A stretch of DNA of 64,000 bases from positions 124,001-188,000 of the forward strand of contig NZ_BAAAFX010000010.1 of NCBI RefSeq assembly GCF_039523755.1, written 5' to 3'. This DNA comes from Tatumella terrea. GTDB lineage: Bacteria > Pseudomonadota > Gammaproteobacteria > Enterobacterales > Enterobacteriaceae. The notes below the pieces were generated by a model. It had not been told where the DNA came from. It was given only the letters and a program-made list of their open reading frames with translations, and did not search any database. Below, piece after piece: positions 23,762 to 32,777 of this stretch. The position numbers and the translations under genes are program-made. Positions within the stretch are counted from its first letter, which is position 1. Every line of letters starts with the position of its first letter.

Positions 23762-24514
23762 TTACTTAGGTTCTTTGTCGAACCATTTCAGATAGATTTT
23801 GTTATAGGTACCATCAGCACGTAATGCTTTAAGCGCCGCATCGACACGGGCGGTGTAAGGGCTGTTTTTCTGCAGAGCAAAACCATACTGCTGTGGCAGC
23901 ACGCTGTCGGTTTCACCGGTCGCTTTAATTTTTCCGTCACCGGCAGTTTTCACGTAATAAAGAACGTTAGGAGAGTCGTGAACAACGGCGTCGATATTTC
24001 CGGCCTGCAGATCCAGGTAGGCATTGTCGATGTTCGGGAACTCAACGTAATCGGCTTTAACGTGCGCTTTCATAAAGGTTGCTGCCGCAGTCCCTTGTTT
24101 CAGACCTACGCGTTTCCCGGCCAGGTCACTGAATTTAGTGATCCCGGTCGCTGAGCTTTTCACGGCCATCAGCAGATCAGCGTTATAGTAAGGGGAACTG
24201 AAGTCCACCACCTGAGCACGAACCGGCGTAATGGTGATACCGGCCATCGCAACATCGATATTACGAGACTGCAGGCCCGGGATCAGACCACCAAAGTCCA
24301 TCGGTTGCAGGGTGTAATCGACGTCCATTTTTTTCGCAATGGCATTCCACAAATCGATATCAAATCCGACGTACTTATCGCCTTGTTTAAATTCAAACGG
24401 AACGAACGCCGTATCCACGCCGACGGTTAACTTATCTTTTGCCATCGCATTGAAACTGAATGCACCGGCCAGTAAGGCTAATGAAATCCCGACAGTATTT
24501 ATTGTTTTCAGCAT
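23762..24514 (-). CDS. Periplasmic amino acid-binding protein (GlnH-like)
   Basis: Family 3 solute-binding protein (250 aa). A signal peptide ends at about residue 25 (FNAMA-KD). The mature part has VGVDTAFVPFEFKQGDKYVGFDIDLW, AGITITPVRAQVVDFSSPYY and PNIDNAYLDLQAGNIDAVVHDSPN, close to E. coli GlnH. The ligand is probably glutamine or a related polar amino acid. First gene of a four-gene operon ending with the C45 hydrolase. Confidence 0.92.
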   Translation of the reverse strand: MLKTINTVGISLALLAGAFSFNAMAKDKLTVGVDTAFVPFEFKQGDKYVGFDIDLWNAIAKKMDVDYTLQPMDFGGLIPGLQSRNIDVAMAGITITPVRAQVVDFSSPYYNADLLMAVKSSATGITKFSDLAGKRVGLKQGTAAATFMKAHVKADYVEFPNIDNAYLDLQAGNIDAVVHDSPNVLYYVKTAGDGKIKATGETDSVLPQQYGFALQKNSPYTARVDAALKALRADGTYNKIYLKWFDKEPK

Positions 24515-24783
24515 AGCGATTCCTTTATATAGATCGGATGATGTGTGTCAGTCACAGTGATAAAAGCAATATGTGTGCCACTATTTTTACCTTCAGACAA
24601 AAAAAGAAGGTAAACAGTAAAATTATGATTTTTATTGTTTTTTTATGTTTCCCTGGTGTTAACGTCTGATGCTCTTCAGAAAAAAGCGGTAATAACTTTT
24701 TCTTATAAGCTTATAGGTTCAGGAGGCACCTTTTTGGTGCCCCATTTTGGAAGGGGGGATCTTTTTGGTGCCCCCGGGGATAT
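24515..24783. other. Intergenic region with repeated GGCACC/GGTGCC elements
   Basis: Carries the promoter side of the GlnH-like gene and the 3' side of the AhpD-like gene. GGCACC-TTTTT-GGTGCC (24725-24741) forms a hairpin with a 5-nt loop, and TTTTTGGTGCCCC recurs about 32 bp further on (24763-24775), pairing possible with CCCCGGGG-type neighbours. On the minus strand the motif reads GGGGCACCAAAAA twice. It may end the upstream operon or regulate the downstream one. The 24540-24700 part is AT-rich and holds no gene. Confidence 0.5.
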
Positions 24784-25344
24784 CTAAAAACCGTCAGGCA
24801 TTGACGATGAGGGGGTGCCGGCGCAGTTCATCACCATGGCGAGCAGAGAGTAATAGCCATTGACGCCAATCAGATCCATCACGGCCGTTTCACCAAAATG
24901 GCTCACTGCCTCCTGCCACAGGCTGTCACTGACTCCCTGCTGCTGATGTAATTGCCGGCAGAAGTGGTACACCAGCCATTCATCGGCGGCTAAGTCATCG
25001 GGGGCTGGCTGCTGTTGCTGACGGATCGCCACAATAGCGGCCGCAGAAATGCCCTGTTGTTCTGCTATCGGCGCATGGATCTCCCACTCTACCGACTGGG
25101 ACCAGTGCCGGGCGGTGAGCAGAATGGCCAGCTCGGAAAGCCGTTGACCGATGGCACTCCGGTAGCGCAGGTACTCGCCCAAATGCTGGACATGTGACAT
25201 CAGTTCCGGGCTGCGCAGTAATGCCTGAAACGGGGGCAGCAATGCCCCCCGCGGGCCATTGATCACTTCTTCTGCCAGCAGACGTTGTCCGGGCGTCCAC
25301 GCATCCGGGGTCAGGTCAGGCAGGCGATGAGTCCGGGCCCTCAT
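24784..25344 (-). CDS. Carboxymuconolactone decarboxylase (AhpD-like) family protein
   Basis: All-helical CMD-fold protein (186 aa): LPPFQALLRSPELMSHVQHLGEYLRY, LSELAILLTARHWSQSVEWEIHAPIA and DLIGVNGYYSLLAMVMN are family-typical. It lacks the CxxC pair of true AhpD peroxidases, so a redox role is unlikely. Its start overlaps the aminotransferase stop by 4 nt (ATGA), indicating tight co-expression. Similar proteins sit in degradative operons; the reaction is unknown. Confidence 0.82.
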   Translation of the reverse strand: MRARTHRLPDLTPDAWTPGQRLLAEEVINGPRGALLPPFQALLRSPELMSHVQHLGEYLRYRSAIGQRLSELAILLTARHWSQSVEWEIHAPIAEQQGISAAAIVAIRQQQQPAPDDLAADEWLVYHFCRQLHQQQGVSDSLWQEAVSHFGETAVMDLIGVNGYYSLLAMVMNCAGTPSSSMPDGF

Positions 25345-26681
25345 GACTGTCCCGCCGCTTTAGCGGTTTCCCGGATGATGACCTGTTTCAGTGTCTCCAC
25401 CACAAAATTGAGCTGCGACGGCTCAATAATAAAAGGCGGAGCAATAAGGATATGGTCCCCTTGCTGTCCGTCAATGGTCCCGCCCATCGGGTAGACCATC
25501 AGTCCTTTTTCCAGGCAGGCACTTTTGATGGCAGCATGCAGTTTATGGGCAGGATCGAATGCCGTTTTTGTTGTTTTATCCCTGACCAGCTCGACGCCGG
25601 CGAATAATCCGCGTCCGCGGGTATCTCCGACAAAGTCCAGCCCGGCCAGTTCGGCATGTAATTGCTGCAGTAAATAATTCCCCTGGTGTTGCACACGACT
25701 CAACAAGTTATCCCGCTCGATCACCTGCTGGACTGCCAGTGCCGCCGCCGCCGCAGTTGGGTGGCAGATATAGGTATGACCATGCTGGAACATTCCGCTA
25801 CCGTTACGCAGTGGCTCCATGACTTTATCGCTGACCAGTACCGCGCCAATCGGCTGATAGCCGCCGCCCAGTCCTTTCGCCACTGTCACGATATCCGGGA
25901 CCACATCGTCCTGTTCAAAGGCGTGCAATGTACCGGTCCGGCCCATGCCGCACATCACTTCATCGGCGATATACAGCAGACCATATTTGTCACAGAGCTT
26001 TCTTACCCCGGCGAAATAGCCCCGGGTCGGCGGAACGGCGCCGGTCGTGGCACCGCTGACGGTTTCGGCGACAAAACCGATAATTTTTTCTGCACCGGTA
26101 TCAAGAATGGTCTGCTCCAGCTCGTTGAGCAGGCGTTCGGTGTACTGTTGTTCACTTTCATCCGGCAGACGATCACGGTAGGCATTACAGGCAGAGACCC
26201 GCGCCACATCCATCAGCAGTGGTGCAAATTGCTTACGACGCCACTCATTGCCTCCGACCGCCAGAGCACCCAGCGTATTCCCGTGATAGCTCTGACGACG
26301 GCCGATAAAGGTGGTCTTTTCCGGCTGTCCGGTTTCCACACAATATTGTCTGGCCAGTTTCAGCGCCGTCTCTACCGCTTCGGATCCCCCGGACACGAAA
26401 TAGACAGAATTCAGATCGCCGGGCGCGGTACGCACCAGCTGGTCGGCCAGTTGCTCTGCGGCATCGCTGGTGAAAAATCCTGTATGTGCATAAGCCAGCG
26501 TATCAATCTGCTGATGCAGGGCGGCCAGTACATCGGGATGACCATGGCCCAGGCAGGAAACTGCTGCTCCGCCGCTGGCATCAAGGTAACGTTTTCCGGA
26601 ACGATCGGTGATCCACACCCCTTGTGCAGAGGCGGCAACAGGGGGAGTAACCTTCAGACTGCGGTGAATAATATGGCTCAT
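25341..26681 (-). CDS. Class III PLP-dependent aminotransferase
   Basis: Omega-type aminotransferase (446 aa). PLP site: GGSEAVETALK phosphate region, D240 (YIADEVMCGMGRTG) and Schiff-base lysine K269 (TVAKGLGGGYQPIG). Family enzymes move the terminal amino group of diamines, beta-alanine, GABA or similar onto pyruvate or 2-oxoglutarate. The substrate here is unknown. It is the first gene after a large inverted-repeat operator and just downstream of an RpiR regulator gene, and is coupled to the AhpD-like gene. Confidence 0.9.
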   Translation of the reverse strand: MSHIIHRSLKVTPPVAASAQGVWITDRSGKRYLDASGGAAVSCLGHGHPDVLAALHQQIDTLAYAHTGFFTSDAAEQLADQLVRTAPGDLNSVYFVSGGSEAVETALKLARQYCVETGQPEKTTFIGRRQSYHGNTLGALAVGGNEWRRKQFAPLLMDVARVSACNAYRDRLPDESEQQYTERLLNELEQTILDTGAEKIIGFVAETVSGATTGAVPPTRGYFAGVRKLCDKYGLLYIADEVMCGMGRTGTLHAFEQDDVVPDIVTVAKGLGGGYQPIGAVLVSDKVMEPLRNGSGMFQHGHTYICHPTAAAAALAVQQVIERDNLLSRVQHQGNYLLQQLHAELAGLDFVGDTRGRGLFAGVELVRDKTTKTAFDPAHKLHAAIKSACLEKGLMVYPMGGTIDGQQGDHILIAPPFIIEPSQLNFVVETLKQVIIRETAKAAGQS

Positions 26682-26740
26682 GGTGATCCTGTGACGGCGA
26701 TAAGCAGGGGAACTCCCCCCGGACAGGGATCATAGTCTCA

Positions 26741-26783
26741 GATTCATTTGGATCATTCAATATATAAATGATTCAAATGAATC
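26741..26783. promoter_or_regulatory. 43-bp inverted repeat operator between RpiR gene and aminotransferase
   Basis: Left arm GATTCATTTGGATCATT (26741-26757), spacer CAATATATA, right arm AATGATTCAAATGAATC (26767-26783): 17-bp arms with one mismatch. The right side also holds a perfect ATGATTCA-AA-TGAATCAT. It lies 60-102 nt upstream of the aminotransferase ATG, where a dimeric or tetrameric SIS-domain regulator such as the adjacent RpiR protein would bind. Confidence 0.75.
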
Positions 26784-26797
26784 ATTGGCGCCGTGTT

Positions 26798-27652
26798 CTA
26801 TTTCCCGGGCAGAATATAGGTCCCGGAATCAATCAGATAGCGTTCAGCACTCTCGATACGACGGATAGCGTCTTCGCCGTGTCTGGCGACCAGAGCCGCC
26901 ATCAGGCATTCGGCAAGCCCCATGGCAGAAACGACGGAGGGGAAAAAGGACGGGCTACCGGAGGAAAAAAGCAGGGTACAGGCGGCCGCCTGCGCCAGCG
27001 GGGAAACCGCCGAATCTGTGACCGCAATCAGGGTGGCTCCTGCGGCCTGAGCGTAAGCGATAATTTGCAGCGTTTCGCGGGAATAAGGCGCAAATCCGCA
27101 GATCACGACCACATCATCGGCACCGATCTCGCGGGTGAACATCTCCTGATTATTCGCCAGCCCGTCAATCAGCGAGACGTGCCGGTGAAAGAGGCGATAA
27201 ATATAATGCAGTGACCAGGCGACAGAGAAACTGGCGCGGAACCCGCAGATATAGACCTGTGAGGCATTATCCAGCAGGGTGACGGCGTGATCCAGCGCTT
27301 CCCGGTTATTCTCCCGGGTTTGTTGCAGGTTCGTGCCGAAGGCAGAGAAGACTTCATCATACAGCGCCGGGTGCTGTGCTTTGTCCTGCAATCCGGAGGC
27401 CCGGGAAGCATAACTATCATCTGCCAGTCCCAGCGATTGTATAAAGGCGGATTTGAGTTCGCCCCAGCCCTGGTAGCCCAGGCGTTGGGCCAGCCGCAGC
27501 AGGGTAGCGGGTTTAACATCCGCATTCCCGGCGAAGGCGCGCATTGACAGCACCACTAACTCACTACTGTGTTCCAGGACAAACTCCGCGGCTTTCTGCA
27601 GTTCCGGAGTCAGTTCGGGGTAGAGTTCAACAATAATTTTTCGCGGGTCCAT
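26798..27652 (-). CDS. MurR/RpiR family transcriptional regulator
   Basis: RpiR-type regulator (284 aa): an N-terminal HTH_6 domain (residues ~1-80; FAGNADVKPATLLRLAQRLGYQGW) and a C-terminal SIS domain (residues ~115-260; AYAQAAGATLIAVTDS). Members usually sense a phosphosugar or, in amino acid operons, other metabolites. It is transcribed toward the aminotransferase operon with a large palindrome in the gap, so it is the likely local repressor or activator. Start ATG at 27652; upstream spacing is unremarkable. Confidence 0.9.
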   Translation of the reverse strand: MDPRKIIVELYPELTPELQKAAEFVLEHSSELVVLSMRAFAGNADVKPATLLRLAQRLGYQGWGELKSAFIQSLGLADDSYASRASGLQDKAQHPALYDEVFSAFGTNLQQTRENNREALDHAVTLLDNASQVYICGFRASFSVAWSLHYIYRLFHRHVSLIDGLANNQEMFTREIGADDVVVICGFAPYSRETLQIIAYAQAAGATLIAVTDSAVSPLAQAAACTLLFSSGSPSFFPSVVSAMGLAECLMAALVARHGEDAIRRIESAERYLIDSGTYILPGK

Positions 27653-27730
27653 GTCGGCCTTTCTCCGGAGTGTCGGGATCGGCAGGGATGATACCTTGCC
27701 CCGCAGGTTAAGGGGAAGTCGCTGAATGGG

Positions 27731-27802
27731 GATCCGGGGAAAACCGGATCAGGTTTTTTATTATCAGGGGGAGGGACCGGGGAAAACCGGATACGTTTTT
27801 TT
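27731..27802 (+). repeat. Duplicated hairpin-plus-T-run element
   Basis: Two copies of CCGG-GGAAAA-CCGGAT followed by GTTTTTT occur at 27731-27759 (stem GATCCGG/CCGGATC) and 27777-27802. Each looks like an intrinsic terminator reading rightward, but no rightward gene ends here. They flank the left edge of the 347-bp tandem array. Confidence 0.6.
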
Positions 27803-27820
27803 ATGATCAGACCGTGAGTA

Positions 27821-29107
27821 TTCCGTTCGCTTTATAATAAGGCAGGCTGCCTTAGCCCCGCCGGGGGCGACCGGGCAAAGGGCGCCTGGCCGCGCCCTCT
27901 GCACTCCGGGCCTTGCGACAAGCCTGCCCGCCGCTGGCGCGGTACCTTCGCTCACTCATTTGTCCTTGACGGACCGGTCACGATTCGCTCCTGCTCAGCA
28001 TGACCTCTCGCCGCATCCCTGCGGCTCGTCCTGGACATATTCGTTCGCTCAGCGGTGCGATGTCGCGGTCATTCGCCGGGGTTTGGTCCCGGAAACACCA
28101 ATAAAATTATTTTTCGCCGGTCTGTGGGTATTGAGTTTATCTGTTGTATTTATTTCAGTCCGTGCCTGTTCCGTTCGCTTTTAATCAGGGGGGCTGCCTG
28201 GCTTCCGCCACAGGCGACCGGGCAAAGGGCGCCAGGCCGCGCCCTCTGCACTCCGGGCCTTGCGACAAGCCTGCCCGCCGCTGGCGCGGTACCTTCGCTC
28301 ACTCATTTGTCCTTTACGGACCGGTCACGATTCGCTCCTGCTCAGCATGACCTCTCGCCGCGTCCCTGCGGCTCGTCCTGGACATATTCGCTCGCTCAGC
28401 GGTGCGATGTCGCGGTCATTCGCCGGGGGTTGGTCCCGGAAACACCAATAAAATTATTTTTCGCCGGTCTGTGGGTATTGAGTTTATCTGCTGTATTTAT
28501 TTCAGTCCGTGCCTGTTCCGTTCGCTTTTAATCAGGGGGGCTGCCTGGCTTCCGCCACAGGCGACCGGGCAAAGGGCGCAGGGCCGCGCCCTCTGCACTC
28601 CGGGCCTGGCGACAAGCCTGCCCGCCGCTGGCGCGGTACCTTCGCTCACTCATTTGTCCTTAACGGACCGGTCACGATTCGCTCCTGCTCAGCGTGACCT
28701 CTCGCCGCGTCCCTGCGGCTCGTCCTGGACATATTCGCTCGCTCAGCGGTGCGATGTCGCGGTCATTCGCTGGGGGTTGGTCCCGGAAACACCAATAAAA
28801 TTATTTTTCGCCGGTCTGTGGGTATTGAGTTTATCTGCTGTATTTATTTCAGTCCGTGCCTGTTCCGTTCGCTTTTAATCAGGGGGGCTGCCTGGCTTCC
28901 GCCACAGGCGACCGGGCAAAGGGCGCCTGGCCGCGCCCTCTGCACTCCGGGCCTGGCGACAAGCCTGCCCGCCGCTGGCGCGGTACCTTCGCTCACTCAT
29001 TTGTCCTTAACGGACCGGTCACGATTCGCTCCTGCTCAGCGTGACCTCTCGCCGCATCCCTGCGGCTCGTCCTGGACATATTCGCTCGCTCAGCGGTGCG
29101 ATGTCGC
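27821..29107. repeat. Array of 347-bp tandem repeats (about 3.7 units)
   Basis: Units begin near 27821, 28168, 28515 and 28862; the last stops at about 29107 inside GCGATGTCGC. The inner units differ at only a few positions; the first is the most divergent at its left end. Landmarks in each unit: CCGTTCGCTTTTAATCAGGG, GACCGGGCAAAGGGCGC, CTCATTTGTCC, GGTCCCGGAAACACCAATAA. Open frames of about 158 codons run across unit joints, but 347 is not a multiple of 3, they overlap one another in different frames and lack ribosome sites, so I do not call genes. 29108-29289 beyond it holds nothing I recognise. Confidence 0.92.
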
Positions 29108-29289
29108 CCTGACAACGGTGCTGATATCCGCGGTAAAGCGGATTATGCTTTTGTTTTAAAACCGAAGACAGTGGCGAATTCGCGCTGGCCATCAGGCCTA
29201 AGTGATAAGTGAAGGAACAGCGCAGATCTGCGCCGGACGGGGTGTGTTAAGGCCTGTGTCTTCGGGGCTTATCCGTGGCTTTCGGGCAC

Positions 29290-29317
29290 AAAAAAGCCGG
29301 GACAAGCCCGGCTTTCT
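29290..29317 (-). terminator. valS terminator
   Basis: AAGCCGGG/CCCGGCTT stem (loop of five) followed on the minus strand by a T-run, 17 nt past the valS stop. Confidence 0.88.
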
Positions 29318-29334
29318 CAGGTCGCTAAACAGAC

Positions 29335-32190
29335 TTATAGCGCAGCGATCACTGCCTGCTGTTCGGTCAGTTTGGCTTTGGCTTGCTGCAGGTCGGCTAA
29401 GCGCTCACGCTCTTTTTCGACAACGGCGGCCGGGGCACGGGCAACAAAACCTTCGTTGGACAGCTTCGCATTGATTTTTTCAATCTCCACGTCCACTTTG
29501 GTCTGCTCTTTTGCCAGACGCTCCAGTTCCGCTTCCTTGTTGACCAGACCGGCCATCGGGATCAGCAACTCTGCACCTTCCACCAGTTTGGTGACCGAGA
29601 CCGGCCCTTTATCCCCGGCGGACAACAGTGTCAGGCTCTCCAGACGGGCCAGACGCTGCAGGAAGTTACGGTTTTCGCCCACACGACGGATCACGTCTTC
29701 GGTGGCACCACGTAATAACAGATCCAGCGGCTTGCTCAGGGCAATATTCATCTCTGCACGAATATTACGGACAGCGACGATGGCTTGTTTGATCCACTCG
29801 ATATCCGCCTGTGCCTGTGCATCTTCTTTATCCGCATCCCAGGCCGGGAACGGCTGCAGCATGATGGTGTCATCGCTGTTACCGGTCAGGACCTTCACAC
29901 GTTGCCAGATGGTCTCGGTGATAAACGGAATGATCGGATGTGCCAGACGCAGTAATTCTTCCAGTACGGTGACCAGGGTATGACGTGTACCGCGAAGCTC
30001 GGCTTCGCTGCCATTGTTCATCACCGGCTTGGTCAGCTCCAGGTACCAGTCGCAGAATTGGTTCCAGGTAAAGTCATACAGCAGGCTGGCGGCGATATCG
30101 AAACGATAGCTGTCCAGTGCCTCGCGGTAGGCTTTAACGGTACGGTTAAATTCGCTCAGGATCCAGCGGTCAGCCAGTGACAGCACTTTCTCGCCACCGT
30201 TAAAGCCGCAGTCCTGCTCTTCCGTGTTCATCAGCACGAAACGGCTGGCGTTCCACAGCTTGTTACAGAAGTTACGATAGCCTTCAAGACGCTTCATATC
30301 CCAGTTGATATCACGGCCGGTCGAGGCCAGTGCTGCCAGGGTGAAACGCAGAGCATCGGTCCCTGAAGGCTCAATCCCCTCCGGGAACTGCTTCTCGGTA
30401 CGCTTACGGATTTTTTCCGCCAGCTGCGGCTGCATCATGTTGCCGGTACGTTTTTCGATCAGCTCCGGCAGGGAAATTCCATCCACCATATCCAGTGGAT
30501 CGATAACGTTCCCCTTCGACTTGGACATCTTCTGTCCTTCGTCATCACGGATAAGCCCGGTCATATAGACCGTTTTAAACGGCACCTGAGGCTTGCCATT
30601 TTCATCTTTCATAAAGTGCATGGTCAGCATGATCATGCGCGCAATCCAGAAGAAAATAATGTCGAAGCCACTGACCACCACGCTGGTCGGGTGGAAGGTA
30701 CGCAGCGCTTCCGTGTTTTCCGGCCAGCCCAGGGTAGAGAAGGTCCACAGGCCTGAAGAGAACCAGGTATCCAGCACATCTTCGTCCTGACGCAGTTCCG
30801 TCGCTTCCGGCAGGTTATTTTCGGCACGAACTTCCGCTTCGGTACGACCGACGTAGACATTACCGTCGTTATCGTACCAGGCCGGGATCCGGTGACCCCA
30901 CCATAACTGACGCGAGATACACCAGTCCTGGATGTCACGCATCCATGAGAAATACATATTCTCGTACTGCTTAGGAACGAACTGGATCTCACCGTTTTCG
31001 ACGGCTTCTACCGCCACTTTCGCCAGCGGGGCGGTACGCACATACCACTGGTCGGTCAGCATCGGTTCGATCACCACGCCACCACGGTCACCGTAAGGCA
31101 CGGTCAGATCATGAGGCTTAATTTCTTCCAGCAGACCGGCCGCTTCCACCGCAGCAACAATGGCTTTACGGGCGGCAAAACGTTCCAGGCCGGCAAATTC
31201 GGCAGGGATAGCGCCGTCATAAACGTCGCTCTCTTCGCCGTTAGTATCATACACCTGCGCCTGAGTGCGGATATCGCCATCAAAGGTCAGAATGTTGATC
31301 ATCGGCAGTTGGTGGCGACGACCGACTTCGTAGTCATTGAAATCGTGGGCCGGAGTGATTTTTACGCAACCGGTGCCTTTTTCCATATCGGCATGTTCAT
31401 CACCGACGATTGGAATGCGGCGGTTGATCAGCGGTAATACCAGGTATTTGCCAATCAGGTCTTTATAGCGCGGATCTTCAGGGTTAACGGCGACGCCGGT
31501 ATCCCCCAGCAGGGTTTCCGGACGGGTGGTCGCAACCACAAGGTAATCTTTACCTTCGGCGGTAGTGGCACCGTCGGCCAGCGGGTAGCGGATATGCCAC
31601 ATCGAGCCTTTAGACTCGCGGTTTTCCACTTCCAGGTCTGAAATCGCGGTACGCAGTTTCGGATCCCAGTTCACCAGACGTTTGCCACGATAAATCAGAT
31701 TTTCTTTATACAGACGGACAAAGACTTCTTTTACCGCATTCGATAGCCCGTCATCCATGGTGAAGCGCTCGCGCTCCCAGTCCACAGAGTTCCCCAGCCG
31801 GCGCATCTGACGGGTGATGGTACCGCCGGATTCGGCTTTCCACTGCCAGATTTTATCGATAAACGCATCACGGCCGTAGTCCTGACGGGTTTTACCTTCT
31901 TCGGCCGCAATTTTACGCTCAACCACCATCTGGGTCGCGATACCGGCGTGGTCGGTACCTGCCTGCCACAAGGTGTTTTTGCCCTGCATCCGCTGATAAC
32001 GGACCATGGTATCCATGATAGTCTGCTGGAATGCGTGACCCATATGCAGGCTGCCGGTGACGTTCGGCGGCGGGATCATGATGCAATAGCTTTCCTGGCT
32101 CTCATCACCATTTGGTTTGAAGTAGCCTTGCTTTTCCCAGTGATCGTAAAGCGGCTGTTCTATCTCTTGCGGATTATATGTTTTTTCCAT
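29335..32190 (-). CDS. valS: Valyl-tRNA synthetase
   Basis: Class I aminoacyl-tRNA synthetase (951 aa, equal to E. coli ValS) charging tRNA-Val. HIGH-type motif is H49-MG-H52 (GSLHMGHAF); KMSKSKGN is the second ATP motif; an editing domain lies between them. The C-terminus is the characteristic coiled coil (KEAELERLAKEQTKVDVEIE). Its ATG lies 5 nt after the holC stop, the standard pepA-holC-valS operon. Confidence 0.98.
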   Translation of the reverse strand: MEKTYNPQEIEQPLYDHWEKQGYFKPNGDESQESYCIMIPPPNVTGSLHMGHAFQQTIMDTMVRYQRMQGKNTLWQAGTDHAGIATQMVVERKIAAEEGKTRQDYGRDAFIDKIWQWKAESGGTITRQMRRLGNSVDWERERFTMDDGLSNAVKEVFVRLYKENLIYRGKRLVNWDPKLRTAISDLEVENRESKGSMWHIRYPLADGATTAEGKDYLVVATTRPETLLGDTGVAVNPEDPRYKDLIGKYLVLPLINRRIPIVGDEHADMEKGTGCVKITPAHDFNDYEVGRRHQLPMINILTFDGDIRTQAQVYDTNGEESDVYDGAIPAEFAGLERFAARKAIVAAVEAAGLLEEIKPHDLTVPYGDRGGVVIEPMLTDQWYVRTAPLAKVAVEAVENGEIQFVPKQYENMYFSWMRDIQDWCISRQLWWGHRIPAWYDNDGNVYVGRTEAEVRAENNLPEATELRQDEDVLDTWFSSGLWTFSTLGWPENTEALRTFHPTSVVVSGFDIIFFWIARMIMLTMHFMKDENGKPQVPFKTVYMTGLIRDDEGQKMSKSKGNVIDPLDMVDGISLPELIEKRTGNMMQPQLAEKIRKRTEKQFPEGIEPSGTDALRFTLAALASTGRDINWDMKRLEGYRNFCNKLWNASRFVLMNTEEQDCGFNGGEKVLSLADRWILSEFNRTVKAYREALDSYRFDIAASLLYDFTWNQFCDWYLELTKPVMNNGSEAELRGTRHTLVTVLEELLRLAHPIIPFITETIWQRVKVLTGNSDDTIMLQPFPAWDADKEDAQAQADIEWIKQAIVAVRNIRAEMNIALSKPLDLLLRGATEDVIRRVGENRNFLQRLARLESLTLLSAGDKGPVSVTKLVEGAELLIPMAGLVNKEAELERLAKEQTKVDVEIEKINAKLSNEGFVARAPAAVVEKERERLADLQQAKAKLTEQQAVIAAL

Positions 32191-32195
32191 TTCTG

Positions 32196-32654
32196 CTATG
32201 TCGTTTTGGGCGCCGGTAGGGTTGCCGTATTCAATTGGAAACCGACGCTGCGATACGCTTTATAGCGGTCACGCGCCAGCTGCTTCAAAGATTCTTCATC
32301 AGGGACAAAGTCTATCACTTCATGGAAAGCGGTAGCAAAATCTGCAAACCACGGCAGCAGGGTGATCAGCAGATCACGGGAGGCATTGCCCCGTTTTTCC
32401 GGCCAGGCCAGCTCAACCGGCGCACCGTAACGCGGCCCTTCACCGGCCAGATTATGCGGCACAAAGGAATCTGCAGGTCGCTGCCAGAGCGCTTCGTCCA
32501 GACGGACTGCCTGCGCTTCGTTCTCACAGGCCACCAGAATACGTTTACCCTCGCGCCAGCGCGCCGCGGCCAGTTCACAGGCCAGGGCTTCAACCGCAGA
32601 CAGGGTCTGGTGAGGTGTATCGGGGCCGGGAAGGTAAAAGGTGGCATTTTTCAT
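32196..32654 (-). CDS. holC: DNA polymerase III chi subunit HolC
   Basis: Chi subunit (152 aa) that links the clamp loader to single-strand-binding protein. Family stretches MKNATFYLPG, GKRILVACENEAQAVRLDEALW, SFVPHNLAGEGP and KQLARDRYKAYR are near E. coli HolC. I use the ATG at 32654 (E. coli-like N-terminus); a frame open to 32699 is not conserved. Between pepA and valS on the same strand. Confidence 0.95.
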   Translation of the reverse strand: MKNATFYLPGPDTPHQTLSAVEALACELAAARWREGKRILVACENEAQAVRLDEALWQRPADSFVPHNLAGEGPRYGAPVELAWPEKRGNASRDLLITLLPWFADFATAFHEVIDFVPDEESLKQLARDRYKAYRSVGFQLNTATLPAPKTT

Positions 32655-32738
32655 GCGATTGCCTGTATTCCATGAAGTAAAAAGAGTGACCAAGGTCACT
32701 CAGGGTAATCCTGTTTCTGCCGTGAAGGTGACAGCAGG

Positions 32739-32765
32739 GCAGTCCCCGGTTCAGCCGGGGACTGC
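32739..32765 (-). other. Strong hairpin between pepA and holC
   Basis: Perfect 11-bp stem GCAGTCCCCGG/CCGGGGACTGC with a 5-nt loop, 12 nt beyond the pepA stop. It has no T-run, so it may be an mRNA-stabilising or partial terminator element within the operon. Confidence 0.6.
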
Positions 32766-32777
32766 CGGTACACAACC

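Noticed and set aside
25686..26735. 349-codon plus-strand frame opposite the aminotransferase
   Set aside because: Long but purely antisense to an intact class III aminotransferase with all active-site residues.
28055..29159. Three overlapping ~140-158-codon plus-strand frames in the 347-bp array
   Set aside because: They overlap in different frames, arise only because the same DNA recurs every 347 bp, lack ribosome sites, and resemble no known family.
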